A DNA stretch of 64,000 nt from Deltaproteobacteria bacterium (GCA_016218915.1 JACRCQ010000072.1:232722-296721); one strand, 5' to 3'. Positions 38,881 through 48,186 are shown, counted from the stretch's first letter. The notes: generated by a model from the sequence alone, not told the origin. Numbers and translations are program-made.

Positions 38881-40176
38881 ATGCCTCATCGCGATGCAGC
38901 AGCCCGGAGGTGGGCCGTGGATTCCTCTCGCAACAGGCGATCGCGCGCAGGGCTGCTGGGCCTCATGGCCAGTCTCGTCGTTGCATGCACAGGGGGGAGC
39001 GCTGCGCCCGTGGACGCTCCTTTTTTGGATGGTAGTCCGGATTCTGCGGAGGCTGGCTCCGCGCAAGCCGAGGCTTCGACAGATGCAATCGGGGATTCCT
39101 CGCAGGATCTGGAAGCGCAGGCGGACACCTCGCCCGAGGCCCCGATCGACGTCGTCTCCGAGGACGCAGCGGCGCCAGCCCCTGCGCTGCTGTCCATCAA
39201 TCTGCATTGTCTGAAGCTCGAGGGCACGGGGTTCTCGACCCATGAGGAGCGCTTTGCGGCGATCGCAGCCGCCGTGAATGCCGAGAACGTGGTTGCGATC
39301 GCAGTGCAGGAGGCGTGCTCGACGTCGAACCAGGTCGCCATGGAGATGCTGCGGGACGCGTTGCAGGCAGCAACCGGGGTCAGCTGGAAGCATGCTTTTG
39401 CCCTGTCCCATGTTGCGTGGCAGGGGACGCCAGACGAGGCGCAGGAAGGGGTTGGGATCCTCGCACGTGAGTCGCTCACCGACGTCCAGGAGCTGGAGTT
39501 CTGGCACCAGGGAGCCCTTCGCAGGGTCGCCCTCGGAGCAACCCTTGCGCCCAGCCTCGGAGGCCTGAGGCTCTGGTCCGTGCACTTCGAAGTCGGGGAC
39601 CCCGGGGCCAGCCAATGGCAGGCGCGCGAGACGGCGGCCTGGACCCTGGCGCAGGCCGATCCATCGTTCGGCGTGCTCGTTGCCGGGGACTTCAACGCCC
39701 AGGAAGGGTCGCCCACGCACGCTGCGCTGCTCGGCTTCGGCTTTCGCGATCTGACCGATGCGCTCGACAGCACGCGCATCGATCACATCCTGGCCCATCG
39801 CGGGGCGCCGCTGTCGCTGATCGAAGCGCACTCGATCTTTGACGGCAATCCATGGCCTGTGGTCTCGGATCATCACGGGGTGATGGTGAGATTCGCATCC
39901 GGTGCGGGCGAGCCGGTGGTGGTCACGCGGCTTGCGACGTCGGTGTCCGGTCCCTCGGGCAGCCACCTTTCCATCCGGGGCAGCGCGCTGCCGCTGACAT
40001 GGGCCCAAGGTTGGCCTGCTGCGTCCGTGGGCGGCGTGTCCAAGCTCGTGATGACCGAGCTGCCGAAGGGAGCGCCGTTCGAGTACAAGTGGCTGTTGGA
40101 CGAAACGACGTGGCAGAGCGGCACGAACCTCACCGCAGCCGGCGGAGACACCACGAGCGACCTTCCTACGTTCTGA
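38881..40176 (+). CDS. EEP-fold nuclease/phosphatase-like lipoprotein
   Basis: A 431-residue exported protein with lipobox-like VVACT (about 33-36), then an Asp/Glu/Ala-rich spacer (about 45-100). The endonuclease/exonuclease/phosphatase fold follows: SINLHCLKLEG at the start, AIAVQEACS (Glu of the metal site), LWSVHFEVG, VLVAGDFNAQEGSPTHAAL and the terminal WPVVSDHHGVMV (His-Asp pair). A final ~85-residue beta domain (SHLSIRGSALPLTWAQGW) resembles a starch-binding/CBM20-type module. It likely cleaves DNA, RNA or a phospholipid outside the cell. The substrate is unproven. Confidence 0.75.
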   Translation: MPHRDAAARRWAVDSSRNRRSRAGLLGLMASLVVACTGGSAAPVDAPFLDGSPDSAEAGSAQAEASTDAIGDSSQDLEAQADTSPEAPIDVVSEDAAAPAPALLSINLHCLKLEGTGFSTHEERFAAIAAAVNAENVVAIAVQEACSTSNQVAMEMLRDALQAATGVSWKHAFALSHVAWQGTPDEAQEGVGILARESLTDVQELEFWHQGALRRVALGATLAPSLGGLRLWSVHFEVGDPGASQWQARETAAWTLAQADPSFGVLVAGDFNAQEGSPTHAALLGFGFRDLTDALDSTRIDHILAHRGAPLSLIEAHSIFDGNPWPVVSDHHGVMVRFASGAGEPVVVTRLATSVSGPSGSHLSIRGSALPLTWAQGWPAASVGGVSKLVMTELPKGAPFEYKWLLDETTWQSGTNLTAAGGDTTSDLPTF

Positions 40177-40191
40177 GGAGAGCCCGGGGCT

Positions 40192-42099
40192 TCACGACGC
40201 TGCGGGAGCAGCCGAATGGGCTTGCGGCAGACGCAGCTTCACCCGCGTGCCACGACCCGGCTCGCTCTCCACGTCAATGCTGCCACCGTGCGACGTCACG
40301 ATCCCGTGGACGACCGAGAGCCCCAGACCGGTCCCCTGTCCCACGTCCTTGGTCGTGTAGAACGGGACGAAGAGGTTCTTGAGCGTCTCCTCGTTCATCC
40401 CCACACCTTCGTCGTCGATGGTCAACTCCACCACGCCCGATCCGTTTCGCGTGATGACCCGCACCGTACCGCCGGCATGGCTGGCCTGGATCGCGTTGAC
40501 CGTGAGGTTGATCACGACCTGCCGCACGTGCGCAGGGTCGGCGATGATCTCGGCGAGGTCGGGAGGAAGCTGACGCTCGATCTGCACGCCCTGCTCGTCG
40601 GCGCGCACTTGCACCAGGTCCAGCCCCTCGATCACGATCGGGTTGAGGCGTACCCGGGACTTGTGCGGCACCGTCTGGCGCGCAAAGAGCATGAGCTTGC
40701 GAATCACCTCGCGCGCATGCAGGGCGGCGCGCTCGATGCGCGCGAGGTCCGAGCGTGTCTGCTCCTGCAGGTCCGGCTCCTTGAGCGCGAGCTGGGAGAA
40801 GCCGAGAATCGCGCCCAGCGGCTCGTTGAGCTCGTGTGCCGTTCCTGCGGCGAGCTTTCCGATGGTCGCCAGGCGATCGGCGTGCACCAGCTGCTGTTGC
40901 AGAATCGTCTTCTCGCCCCTCGCACGCGTATATGCCGAGGCGATCTGGCCCAGCTCGTCGCGGCTCGGCGCCGTGAACTCCTCCGAGGAAAGCGCGTCCA
41001 CCGAGGAGCGGACCGACATCCACAAGCCGATGAGCAGATAGCCAAGGAGCGCGGCCGCCGCGATCGCTGCCAGCGAGCCGTGCCTGCGCTGCGTGCGGTA
41101 CCGGTCCTGGCGCGCCGCAACCAGCTTGTCGAGCTCCGGGCCGACCCGCGCTGAAAGCGCGTCGATCCGATCCAAGGCCGTGAGCGTGAGATCGATCAGC
41201 GGCTCGCGGTCGCGGGCGGACCCTGCGGGCGCGCTGAGCACTGACCGGACGTAGTCGGCTTGCATGCCGACCGCGCCCACGACGTCCTGCATGGGCCGGT
41301 CGAGGTCGCGGATCGTTTCGCTCTTGCCGAAGCTCGCGGTCTCGTCGAAGGCGGTTCGCAGGCTGATGCTCGCCAGGTCGCTGCTGGTGGCGAGCGACTG
41401 ACGGTACCCCGAGGCGAGCGCGGCCGTGCGCTCGATAGGCGACTCGCCGCCCGGCAGCAGAGCCGCAGCGCAGACGTCCGTGACCGTTGCAGCCAGGTGC
41501 GGCAGCTTGATCACGAACGCGTCCATCAACCAGTAGCTATCCAGATCTGGATCCAGGATCAGATTCGAGCGGTTCCCAGCCGTGTGCGAGATCAGGAACA
41601 CGAGCTGCTCGATCATCACGACGTGCTCCCGGTCCTGCAGCGGGCCGTCCTCGGTCCTCTCGTTGCGTAGCCGCGCCCATCGCTGCCGCACCTCGTCGAG
41701 GGCCTGCGTGGTGCGAAGCCAGGAGCCGAAGCGGCCGTCTGCCTGGGTCAGCACGATCATGGCGCGATCCACCTCGGAGGCGGCACGCTCGGCTTGCACT
41801 CGTCTCGACGGAACCCCTGCCGCAACGGCGTCGGACAGGATTCGGTGACGCGCCATCCACAACAGGAGGTCGCGGGCAGGCTGGATGTAGGCGATTCCAT
41901 CGCGCTCGCGGCCGTTGAACTCGATGGCGCGCGTGGCGTTCGAGAACTGCAGCCACGCCAGCAGAGCGAGCGGGATGGAGACGAGCAGGCCGATCAAGAC
42001 GAATTTGCGGCCGAAGCTCAGGCGGTTCATCACCGCGATGCAGGGCAGGAACAGCCACTGGACCAGGGTCCTGGCGCGCTGCGCGCGGTCCGTCTTCAT
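40192..42099 (-). CDS. Membrane sensor histidine kinase
   Basis: A 635-residue kinase. Two membrane segments (about 33-52 and 343-362) enclose a ~290-residue sensor region that contains ILDPDLDSYWLMD, a motif of nitrate/ligand-binding helical sensors. A HAMP-like stretch follows, then the dimerisation box GTAHELNEPLGAILG with His422. The ATPase boxes are INLTVNAIQASHAG (N), DDEGVGMNEE (G1), FVPFYTTKD (F) and GTGLGLSVVHGI (G2). No response-regulator gene lies beside it. It is divergently arranged to amtB across 410 bases, so control of nitrogen genes is possible but unproven. Confidence 0.9.
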   Translation of the reverse strand: MKTDRAQRARTLVQWLFLPCIAVMNRLSFGRKFVLIGLLVSIPLALLAWLQFSNATRAIEFNGRERDGIAYIQPARDLLLWMARHRILSDAVAAGVPSRRVQAERAASEVDRAMIVLTQADGRFGSWLRTTQALDEVRQRWARLRNERTEDGPLQDREHVVMIEQLVFLISHTAGNRSNLILDPDLDSYWLMDAFVIKLPHLAATVTDVCAAALLPGGESPIERTAALASGYRQSLATSSDLASISLRTAFDETASFGKSETIRDLDRPMQDVVGAVGMQADYVRSVLSAPAGSARDREPLIDLTLTALDRIDALSARVGPELDKLVAARQDRYRTQRRHGSLAAIAAAALLGYLLIGLWMSVRSSVDALSSEEFTAPSRDELGQIASAYTRARGEKTILQQQLVHADRLATIGKLAAGTAHELNEPLGAILGFSQLALKEPDLQEQTRSDLARIERAALHAREVIRKLMLFARQTVPHKSRVRLNPIVIEGLDLVQVRADEQGVQIERQLPPDLAEIIADPAHVRQVVINLTVNAIQASHAGGTVRVITRNGSGVVELTIDDEGVGMNEETLKNLFVPFYTTKDVGQGTGLGLSVVHGIVTSHGGSIDVESEPGRGTRVKLRLPQAHSAAPAAS

Positions 42100-42509
42100 C
42101 GCAGTCTCGGCCTGGCAGGCGACCGAAGCGGTTGTTGGCGATCGGTGCCGCGGTCAGCGGGTCGCAATCGGGTCAGCCACATGGGGTAGGCGGGCTCCTG
42201 GCCTGGGAATCTCTGGCCCATGGGGAGCGGAGGATCGCACCAGGCAGACGTGCGAATTCTACAGCGCCAAAGGCGCGCTGGCAGGGGATTATTGGCCAAG
42301 CGACTGGGAACATATTACCCAACGAATCACTCCCCCTTCCGTGAAGTGCGTCCGATGCTGGCCTTTTTGCGCTGATTTTGTGCTCAAACGTCGCTTGACC
42401 CCGCAGAAGAGTCGGTGGTATTTCGCCCCACCTGCATGGGGAATTTACTCCCATGCTGACGATGACGATCTGAGGCGTTTCTCCACTGACTGCGGCAAGG
42501 AGCGGACCC
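42100..42509. other. 410-base divergent region between histidine kinase and amtB
   Basis: Contains the word GGCCTTTTTG (42360-42369) and the motif at 42436-42455, plus a small GCGCC-AAA-GGCGC hairpin (42264-42276). No gene was recognised. It probably carries both divergent promoters. A sigma54 site (GG-N10-GC) was searched for and not found. Confidence 0.5.
42436..42455 (+). promoter_or_regulatory. Candidate operator upstream of amtB
   Basis: ATGGGGAATTTACTCCCATG lies 55 bases before the amtB start. Its ends form an inverted repeat (GCATGGG/CCCATGC, 42434-42456). A related word, ATGGGG-CA-AATTTAC-GCGTATG, occurs at 45892-45913 upstream of the Rh gene. In both places GGC-TTTTTG lies 75-76 bases earlier. 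Confidence 0.4.
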
Positions 42510-43745
42510 ATGGACAAAATCAACTCGGGCGATACCGCGTTCGTCCTCATCGCTGGCGCCCTTGTGGCGTTCATGACCCCAGGCCTGGCGTTCTTCTATG
42601 GCGGCCTGGTCCGTCGCAAGAACGTGCTCGCCATCATGATGCAGAGCTTCATCGCCATGGGCGTGGTCACCGCGGTCTGGGTCCTGGGCGGATTCAGCCT
42701 GGCGTTCGGGCCGACCGTGGGTGGCGTCATCGGCAACATGGACTTCGCGCTGCTCAAGCACGTGGGGATCGCGCCGAATCCGGACTATGGGCCCACGATT
42801 CCCTTTCTGACCTTTTTCGGATACCAGGAGATGTTCGCGATCATCACCCCGGCGCTCATCACCGGGGCCTTTGCCGACCGCGTGAACTTCAAGGCCTACC
42901 TGTTCTTCCTGGTGGCCTGGAGCCTGCTGATCTACTGCCCCTTCGCCCACTGGGTCTGGGGCGCCAACGGATTCATGCACAAGTGGGGGCTGGTGGACTT
43001 CGCCGGCGGCATCGTGGTCCACGTGTCCGCGGGCGTCGCAGCGCTCGCGTCCGTGTTCTTCGTGGGCAAGCGCCAGATCAAGAAGGGCGAGAACGTCGCT
43101 CCCCACAACATCACCTTCGTGGCGCTCGGCACGGGGCTGCTGTGGTTCGGATGGTTCGGATTCAATGCAGGCAGCGCCCTGGCCGCCAATGGCATTGCGG
43201 CCACCGCGTTCGTCAACACCGACATTGCCGGCTCCACCGCCATGATCACCTGGCTCTTCGTGGCCTGGCACAAGGAGAAGAAGCCCTCCATGGTCGGCGC
43301 TCTCACGGGCGCGGTAGCCGGCCTCGCGACCATCACCCCGTGCGCTGGCTACGTCGAGCCCTGGGCTGCTGCGCTCATCGGCGTGCTCACCTCCCTCATC
43401 TGCTATGGGGCAGTCCAGTTCCGCATGAAGAAGGACTGGGACGACGCGCTCGACGTGTGGGGCGTGCACGGCGTGGGCGGCATCTTCGGAACGATCTGCG
43501 TGGGAATCTTCGCTTCCAAGACTGCCAACCCCGACGGCGTCAACGGCCTGCTGCGGGGCGATACCCATCAATTCCTCGTCCAGGTCGGCGGCGTGGCGAT
43601 CTGCACCATCTACGCATTCGTGGTGACCATGGTCATCCTCAAGGTGATCAGCATGTTCATGCCCGTGCGTGTCCCGCCCGAGGCAGAGGAAAAGGGGCTT
43701 GACGCAGCGGTTCACGGCGAGTCCGCTTACGAGCTCGGTGGTTGA
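42510..43745 (+). CDS. amtB: Ammonium transporter AmtB
   Basis: A 411-residue inner-membrane ammonia channel with eleven expected membrane helices. Twin histidines are His171 (VVHVSAGVAAL) and His320 (WGVHGVGG), and the nearby Asp163 fits the conserved pore Asp. MTPGLAFFYGGLVRRKN opens the family signature. There is a good match through the whole length and no signal peptide, as in some homologues without an N-terminal extra helix. No glnK lies next to it, which is unusual because amtB and glnK are normally adjacent. The porin gene follows after 17 bases and probably shares the transcript. Confidence 0.97.
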   Translation: MDKINSGDTAFVLIAGALVAFMTPGLAFFYGGLVRRKNVLAIMMQSFIAMGVVTAVWVLGGFSLAFGPTVGGVIGNMDFALLKHVGIAPNPDYGPTIPFLTFFGYQEMFAIITPALITGAFADRVNFKAYLFFLVAWSLLIYCPFAHWVWGANGFMHKWGLVDFAGGIVVHVSAGVAALASVFFVGKRQIKKGENVAPHNITFVALGTGLLWFGWFGFNAGSALAANGIAATAFVNTDIAGSTAMITWLFVAWHKEKKPSMVGALTGAVAGLATITPCAGYVEPWAAALIGVLTSLICYGAVQFRMKKDWDDALDVWGVHGVGGIFGTICVGIFASKTANPDGVNGLLRGDTHQFLVQVGGVAICTIYAFVVTMVILKVISMFMPVRVPPEAEEKGLDAAVHGESAYELGG

Positions 43746-43762
43746 ATCCCGGAGGCCCGAAG

Positions 43763-45241
43763 ATGACCGATTGTCGCCGCTCTTGTCTCGTCCTTTCTCT
43801 TTGCCTGGGCTGCGCCAGCGCAGCGTGGGTGAACACCGCTCGCGCGCAGGTTCCCCCGCCCGCTGGCCCTGCTCCGTCCGCGCCCCCTGCGGAAGGCCAG
43901 CCTCCGCTCCCGCCGCTGGCTCCTCCTCCGCCTCCTCCAGCTTCGCTGGAACCGCCGCTCGCGCCACCAACACCGCTGGCCCAGCCCCAACCGGTTCCAC
44001 CGCCCGTGCCGCTGTCCGCTCCTCAGGCAGCTGCGCCCGCGCCCAGCGCACCGCCACCTGCCGCGGCGGCTCCAGCGCCCGCTTCGGACAAGCCCTGGTA
44101 CGACCTGTTCAAGCTCGAGGGATTTGCGGACGGCTACTTCAGCTTCAACTACAACAGGCCAAGGCCGCAAGCCGGCAGCAACACGTTCCGCGCCTACGAC
44201 AACAACAACGGGTTTGCGCTCGCCTGGGTCGGCGTCGACGTGGCGCACGAGATCGGTCCGGTGGGCGGCACGCTCAGCCTTCGGTTCGGGCCGGCCGCAC
44301 GCGTCTTTGCAGGCCCGGATGCGGACCACGGACTGGAGAACGTTCGCCAGGCCTTCGGAACGTGGAAGCCGATCAAGCAGCTGACCCTGGACTTCGGCAA
44401 GTTCGACACGATCGTGGGCGCCGAGGTGGCCGACAGCCACAAGAATCCGAATTACACCCGTGGAGCGCTCTACTGGCTCGGCCAACCTCTGTTCCACACT
44501 GGATTGCGCGCGACCTGGCAGCCGACCGACCTCTTGACGTTCAAGATCATGGTGGCCAATGGATGGAACCGGACCGTGGACAACAACCTGGGAAAGACCC
44601 TCGGAGCGCAGATCGGACTGACCCCTTCGAGCAAGTTCGGGGCGGCGGTGACCTGGCTGGGCGGTCCTGAGCAGGACGAGACGATCTCGTGCGGGGACGG
44701 ATTCGCCTACGACGCGGCGACGCACGGGTGCGTGGCGAATGCCGCGGCCACGACAGGCACGTACCGGAACAATGGCGCAAACCAGAGGTGGCGTCACCTG
44801 ATCGACCTGGTGCTCACCGCCAGCCCCACCGACGCCCTGGCGCTATCGCTCAATGGAGACTATGCAATAGAGAAGATCCTCGACGCGACCGGCGCGCAGA
44901 AGAACGCGCGCTGGATGGGAGCCGCCCTCGCGGGCCGCTTCGCGTTCAGCGACACCTGGGCCGCGGCGCTGCGTGGGGAGCTCTTTCGCGACAACGACGG
45001 CCTGATGACTGGCGCGGTCGATGCGCAGGGCAGCCCTGCGGACCTGAAGCTGTACACCGGGACCCTCACCCTGGAAGCAAAACCTTCGGAGTGGATGATC
45101 GTCCGGTTGGACAACCGCGTCGACGTCGCGAGCCAGGAGGTTTTTCGCAAAGAGGTCAACGGCGGAGCCAGCAAGACGCAGTTCACATCGCTGCTCGGAG
45201 TCGTGATCACGGCCGGACACACGTGGGAGCGCGGAAAGTAG
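43763..45241 (+). CDS. BBP2-family outer-membrane porin
   Basis: A 492-residue protein. The signal peptide (about 1-28) is followed by a Pro/Ala-rich linker of about 80 residues (PPPAGPAPSAPPAEG...), then a beta-barrel of about 370 residues. KLEGFADGYFSFNYN, AYDNNNGFALAWVGVDV and FGKFDTIVGAEVADSHKNPNYTR are typical BBP2 (OmpL-like) strands. The barrel contains one Cys pair (ISCGDGF ... GCVANA). It would let small solutes cross the outer membrane. It follows amtB by 17 bases with a GGAGG site (43751-43757), so it may carry ammonium or a related nitrogen source. Confidence 0.85.
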   Translation: MTDCRRSCLVLSLCLGCASAAWVNTARAQVPPPAGPAPSAPPAEGQPPLPPLAPPPPPPASLEPPLAPPTPLAQPQPVPPPVPLSAPQAAAPAPSAPPPAAAAPAPASDKPWYDLFKLEGFADGYFSFNYNRPRPQAGSNTFRAYDNNNGFALAWVGVDVAHEIGPVGGTLSLRFGPAARVFAGPDADHGLENVRQAFGTWKPIKQLTLDFGKFDTIVGAEVADSHKNPNYTRGALYWLGQPLFHTGLRATWQPTDLLTFKIMVANGWNRTVDNNLGKTLGAQIGLTPSSKFGAAVTWLGGPEQDETISCGDGFAYDAATHGCVANAAATTGTYRNNGANQRWRHLIDLVLTASPTDALALSLNGDYAIEKILDATGAQKNARWMGAALAGRFAFSDTWAAALRGELFRDNDGLMTGAVDAQGSPADLKLYTGTLTLEAKPSEWMIVRLDNRVDVASQEVFRKEVNGGASKTQFTSLLGVVITAGHTWERGK

Positions 45242-45259
45242 GAGGCTGACAAGGACTGG

Positions 45260-45799
45260 ATGCGAGGCCATACGAGTGACAGCGCCCTTGTCGGACCGCC
45301 CTCGGTGCCTCGCACGCCTGGTGCGTGGGTAGCGCTGTCCGCTCCGGTGGCGATCGCATGGGCGATCTGGCCGCCGCCCCTTCGCGCAGCTCTCGCCCTG
45401 ATCGTCGCTCTCGTTTGCCTGCTGCTCGCGCAGCATGCTTCGGTCGCGCTCCCGGAGCGTGAGACGCCGGATGCGCGTTGGTGGATCGCCCTCGAGCTGG
45501 TGGTGGCCGGGGTGTGCGGGTCGTTTCTGGTGATCCAGTGCCACAAGGTCGACCTGCTGGTGATCGGAGCGGTCGGAACCGCGCTGTGGGGAGTGCGGCG
45601 CTGGCAGATGGCCGGCAATAGGCTTGCCGACGGATGGATGCTGGCGCTGTCTGGGCCCGCGGCATGCGTAGTCTCGGATCGTGGGAGCGCCGCATGCCTG
45701 ACCTTGTTCTTCGGGGCAGCGGCCGTCCTGTCGTTGTCAGCGTTCTGGCGACAGCGAGCCCCGGGTTGGGGCAAGAAGGGCGCGCCCCGCGTACGCTGA
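45260..45799 (+). CDS. Small membrane protein, unknown function
   Basis: A 179-residue hydrophobic protein, 18 bases after the porin with AAGGA before the start. Expected membrane segments lie at about 25-62 (VALSAPVAIAWAI, LRAALALIVALVCLLLA), 76-95, 98-110 and 125-165. It has a short basic tail and no recognised family. Placement between the porin and the Rh gene suggests it belongs to the same cluster. Cysteines in the hydrophobic part are few and no catalytic motif is visible. Confidence 0.6.
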   Translation: MRGHTSDSALVGPPSVPRTPGAWVALSAPVAIAWAIWPPPLRAALALIVALVCLLLAQHASVALPERETPDARWWIALELVVAGVCGSFLVIQCHKVDLLVIGAVGTALWGVRRWQMAGNRLADGWMLALSGPAACVVSDRGSAACLTLFFGAAAVLSLSAFWRQRAPGWGKKGAPRVR

Positions 45800-45813
45800 C
45801 CATTCACGATTGT

Positions 45814-45825
45814 GTGGGCGTTTTT
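45814..45825 (+). promoter_or_regulatory. Shared promoter word GTGGGCGTTTTT (Rh side)
   Basis: The 12-base word at 45814-45825 is identical to the one at 54713-54724 (minus strand) upstream of gdhA. Both lie upstream of nitrogen genes. The related word GGCCTTTTTG is found before amtB. Confidence 0.4.
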
Positions 45826-45891
45826 GGCCATCCAGGCGTGGTTGCAGAAGGAATCTGCGGCCTTGGAACGCGCCTGCTTCACGCCGCGCGG

Positions 45892-45913
45892 ATGGGGCAA
45901 ATTTACGCGTATG
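45892..45913 (+). promoter_or_regulatory. Candidate operator upstream of the Rh gene
   Basis: ATGGGGCAAATTTACGCGTATG lies 123 bases before the GTG start. It aligns with the amtB motif at 42436-42455 with a two-base insertion. No further conservation was judged. Confidence 0.35.
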
Positions 45914-46035
45914 GCAGGGGCGATACCCCCGCTTGCCGCGTATCCACGCGCCCAGTAATCGAAAGTCGCTCGGGTGGATCGAGCGCGCTCTTCACCCGGC
46001 GCAGCCAAGTTCTGGCGGAAAGGATTGATGCTCTC

Positions 46036-47202
46036 GTGGCAAGAAGCGTCGCGGTCTTCGTGTCCAGCTTGATCGTCCTGATGGCAGCTTCCTCCAATGC
46101 CTGGGGAGGACCTCCCCTGGAAGAAGGGGTGCGTCAGGTCGAGCAGTACAACTTCTCCATCCACATCCTGGCCATGCTCCTGGTCGGCTTCGGCTTCCTG
46201 ATGACTTTCGTCAAGAAGCACGGCTACGGCGCGACGACCGGCACCTTCCTGGTGGTCGGCGTCGGCATCCCTGCCTATCTGCTGCTGCGGCAGATGGGCG
46301 TGCTGTCTCACGAGCCGATCGCGCCTGACAGCATCAAGGCGCTGCTGTTCGCCGAGTTTGCCTGCGCTTCCGCGCTGATCGCCATGGGTGCGGTCCTGGG
46401 ACGCATCCGGGTCTACCAGTACGCGATCCTCGCGGCCCTGCTCGTGCCGGCGTACATGGTCAACGAGTGGATGGTGCTCGACGGCGGGTTGGGCATGACC
46501 AAGGGATTCGTGGATTCTGCCGGCTCCATCGTGATCCACGCTTTCGGTGCCTATTTCGGCATTGGTCTCGCCATCGCGTTGACCCGCAAGCCCGAGCGGG
46601 ACAAGGCGGTCGAGTCTGACGAGAACTCGGATCGGTTCTCGATGATCGGCTCCATGGTGCTGTGGGTGTTCTGGCCCAGCTTCTGCTCGGCGATTGTGCC
46701 TCCTGACCAGATGCCGAAGACAGCGATCAACACCGTCCTGGCGCTGTGCGGAGCGACCCTGGCGACCTACCTCCTGAGCTTCCTGCTTCGCAAGGGCAAG
46801 GTCGCGTTCGCGGACATCGCCAATGCCTCGCTCGCGGGCGGCGTGGCTGTGGGCGCCACCTGCAACCTGGTGAGCGCGGCCGGCGCCTTCCAGATCGGCA
46901 TCCTGGCCGGAGCGCTTTGCGTGTTCGGCTACGCGGTCGTACAGCCCCGGCTGCAGAAGGCCATGAAGATCGTGGACACGTGCGGCGTGCACAACCTGCA
47001 CGGCATGCCCGGTCTGCTCGGCGGCGTCATCGCGGCATTCGTGGTCCCTGGGATTGCCAAGGCACAGCTCATCGGCATCGCCTTCACCGTCGTGTTCGCG
47101 TTCATGGCAGGCACGATAGGGGGCTTCCTGATCAAGCTCACCGGAGCGAAGAAGGAAGCCTACGAGGACCGCGACGAGTTCCTCGGCGAAGCCACGACCT
47201 GA
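46036..47202 (+). CDS. Rh-type (Rhesus glycoprotein-like) ammonium channel
   Basis: A 388-residue channel of the Rh branch, distinct from the AmtB gene of this cluster. MVNEW..., GSIVIHAFGAYFG (His168, preceded by Asp160) and DTCGVHNLHGMPG (His319, His322) are Rh hallmarks. VLWVFWPSFCSAIV is the family region following the loop. A signal peptide-like start (SSNAWGG) precedes the first helix, as in Rh proteins. GTG at 46036 is the only plausible start near the signal peptide; AAAGG lies about 12 bases upstream. Bacterial Rh genes are rare and are best known from nitrifiers. Adjacent amtB and Rh genes suggest uptake and release or CO2 functions. Confidence 0.85.
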   Translation: MARSVAVFVSSLIVLMAASSNAWGGPPLEEGVRQVEQYNFSIHILAMLLVGFGFLMTFVKKHGYGATTGTFLVVGVGIPAYLLLRQMGVLSHEPIAPDSIKALLFAEFACASALIAMGAVLGRIRVYQYAILAALLVPAYMVNEWMVLDGGLGMTKGFVDSAGSIVIHAFGAYFGIGLAIALTRKPERDKAVESDENSDRFSMIGSMVLWVFWPSFCSAIVPPDQMPKTAINTVLALCGATLATYLLSFLLRKGKVAFADIANASLAGGVAVGATCNLVSAAGAFQIGILAGALCVFGYAVVQPRLQKAMKIVDTCGVHNLHGMPGLLGGVIAAFVVPGIAKAQLIGIAFTVVFAFMAGTIGGFLIKLTGAKKEAYEDRDEFLGEATT

Positions 47203-47328
47203 AGCGAGCGCTCCTGCGGCGCTTCCCCCAATTCCCGCAAACCATCCCCCCTGCCCGAGGCTACCTCACCTTGACGCGCCCCAGCGGCCGTGGGGACAAT
47301 CCATCCGGACCTCAAAAGAAGGCCGCGG

Positions 47329-48186
47329 ATGCTCTGCTTTTTCGCATCGGATCTGCATGCAAGGGAAGATCGCTACCGCAAGCTGTGGGACGCGGTGCGC
47401 GCGGAGCGTCCGGAGGTCGTGCTTCTCGGGGGCGACCTGCTGCCCAGCGCCATGCATGCGCTGACCTCAGGATGCCTCGCCCAGGAGGAGTTCCTTGCGA
47501 CCTGGCTATCGGGCGAGCTCAGCCTTCTGCGGTCCGAGCTGGGCAGCGCGTTTCCCAGGGTCCTGGTGATTCCCGGCAACGACGACGGGCGGTTCGAGGA
47601 GGCAGCCTTCCTCGAAGCGGAGCGCAAAGGGGTGCTCGAGTACATTGCGGTCCGCAAGGTGATGCTCGGAGGCACGCCGTTGTACGGCTACCCGTACGTG
47701 CCGCCCACGCCCTTCCGCCTCAAGGACTGGGAGCGCTACGACGTATCCAGGTTCGTGGATCCTGGATGCGTGCCCCCGGAAGATGGCCTGCACAGCCAGC
47801 CTTTCGTCGACCAGCCCCCGTTCCCCACGATCCAGGAAGATCTCGCGCAGCTGGTGGGCACCGACGACCTGAGCAGAGCCGTATTCCTCTTCCATTGTCC
47901 ACCTTACCAGTCGAAGCTCGACCGGGCAGCGCTGGATGGGAAGATGTTCGACCACTGCCCGCTCGACGTGCACGTGGGAAGCATTGCGATCCGAAGGCTC
48001 ATCGAGACCTACCAGCCGCTGCTCACACTGCATGGGCACGTGCACGAGTCCGCACGTCTGACAGGAAGCTGGCGCGAGACGATCGGCAGGACGATCTGCC
48101 TGAGCGCCGCGCACGATGGCCCGGAGCTGGCGCTGGTCAGCTTCGAGCTGGGGGATCCGGGCAACGCGAGTCGACGGCTTTTGTGA
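47329..48186 (+). CDS. Calcineurin-like metallophosphoesterase
   Basis: A 285-residue phosphoesterase. Metal ligands are seen in FASDLHARED (Asp8, His10), LLGGDLLP (Asp36), IPGNDDGR (Asn, with Asp where GNH is usual) and HGHVHE. The middle region (CPPYQSKLDRAALDG) carries a further His. The family hydrolyses phosphomonoesters, cyclic nucleotides or nucleic acids. A start at 47329 was preferred to an upstream GTG at 47290 because it begins the core strand directly. The gene follows the Rh gene on the same strand after 126 bases. Substrate unknown. Confidence 0.85.
   Translation: MLCFFASDLHAREDRYRKLWDAVRAERPEVVLLGGDLLPSAMHALTSGCLAQEEFLATWLSGELSLLRSELGSAFPRVLVIPGNDDGRFEEAAFLEAERKGVLEYIAVRKVMLGGTPLYGYPYVPPTPFRLKDWERYDVSRFVDPGCVPPEDGLHSQPFVDQPPFPTIQEDLAQLVGTDDLSRAVFLFHCPPYQSKLDRAALDGKMFDHCPLDVHVGSIAIRRLIETYQPLLTLHGHVHESARLTGSWRETIGRTICLSAAHDGPELALVSFELGDPGNASRRLL

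Noticed and set aside
42300..42509. A sigma54 promoter expected before amtB.
   Set aside because: No GG-N10-GC with the -24/-12 consensus was found; TGGCCTTTTTGC has only seven bases between the boxes.
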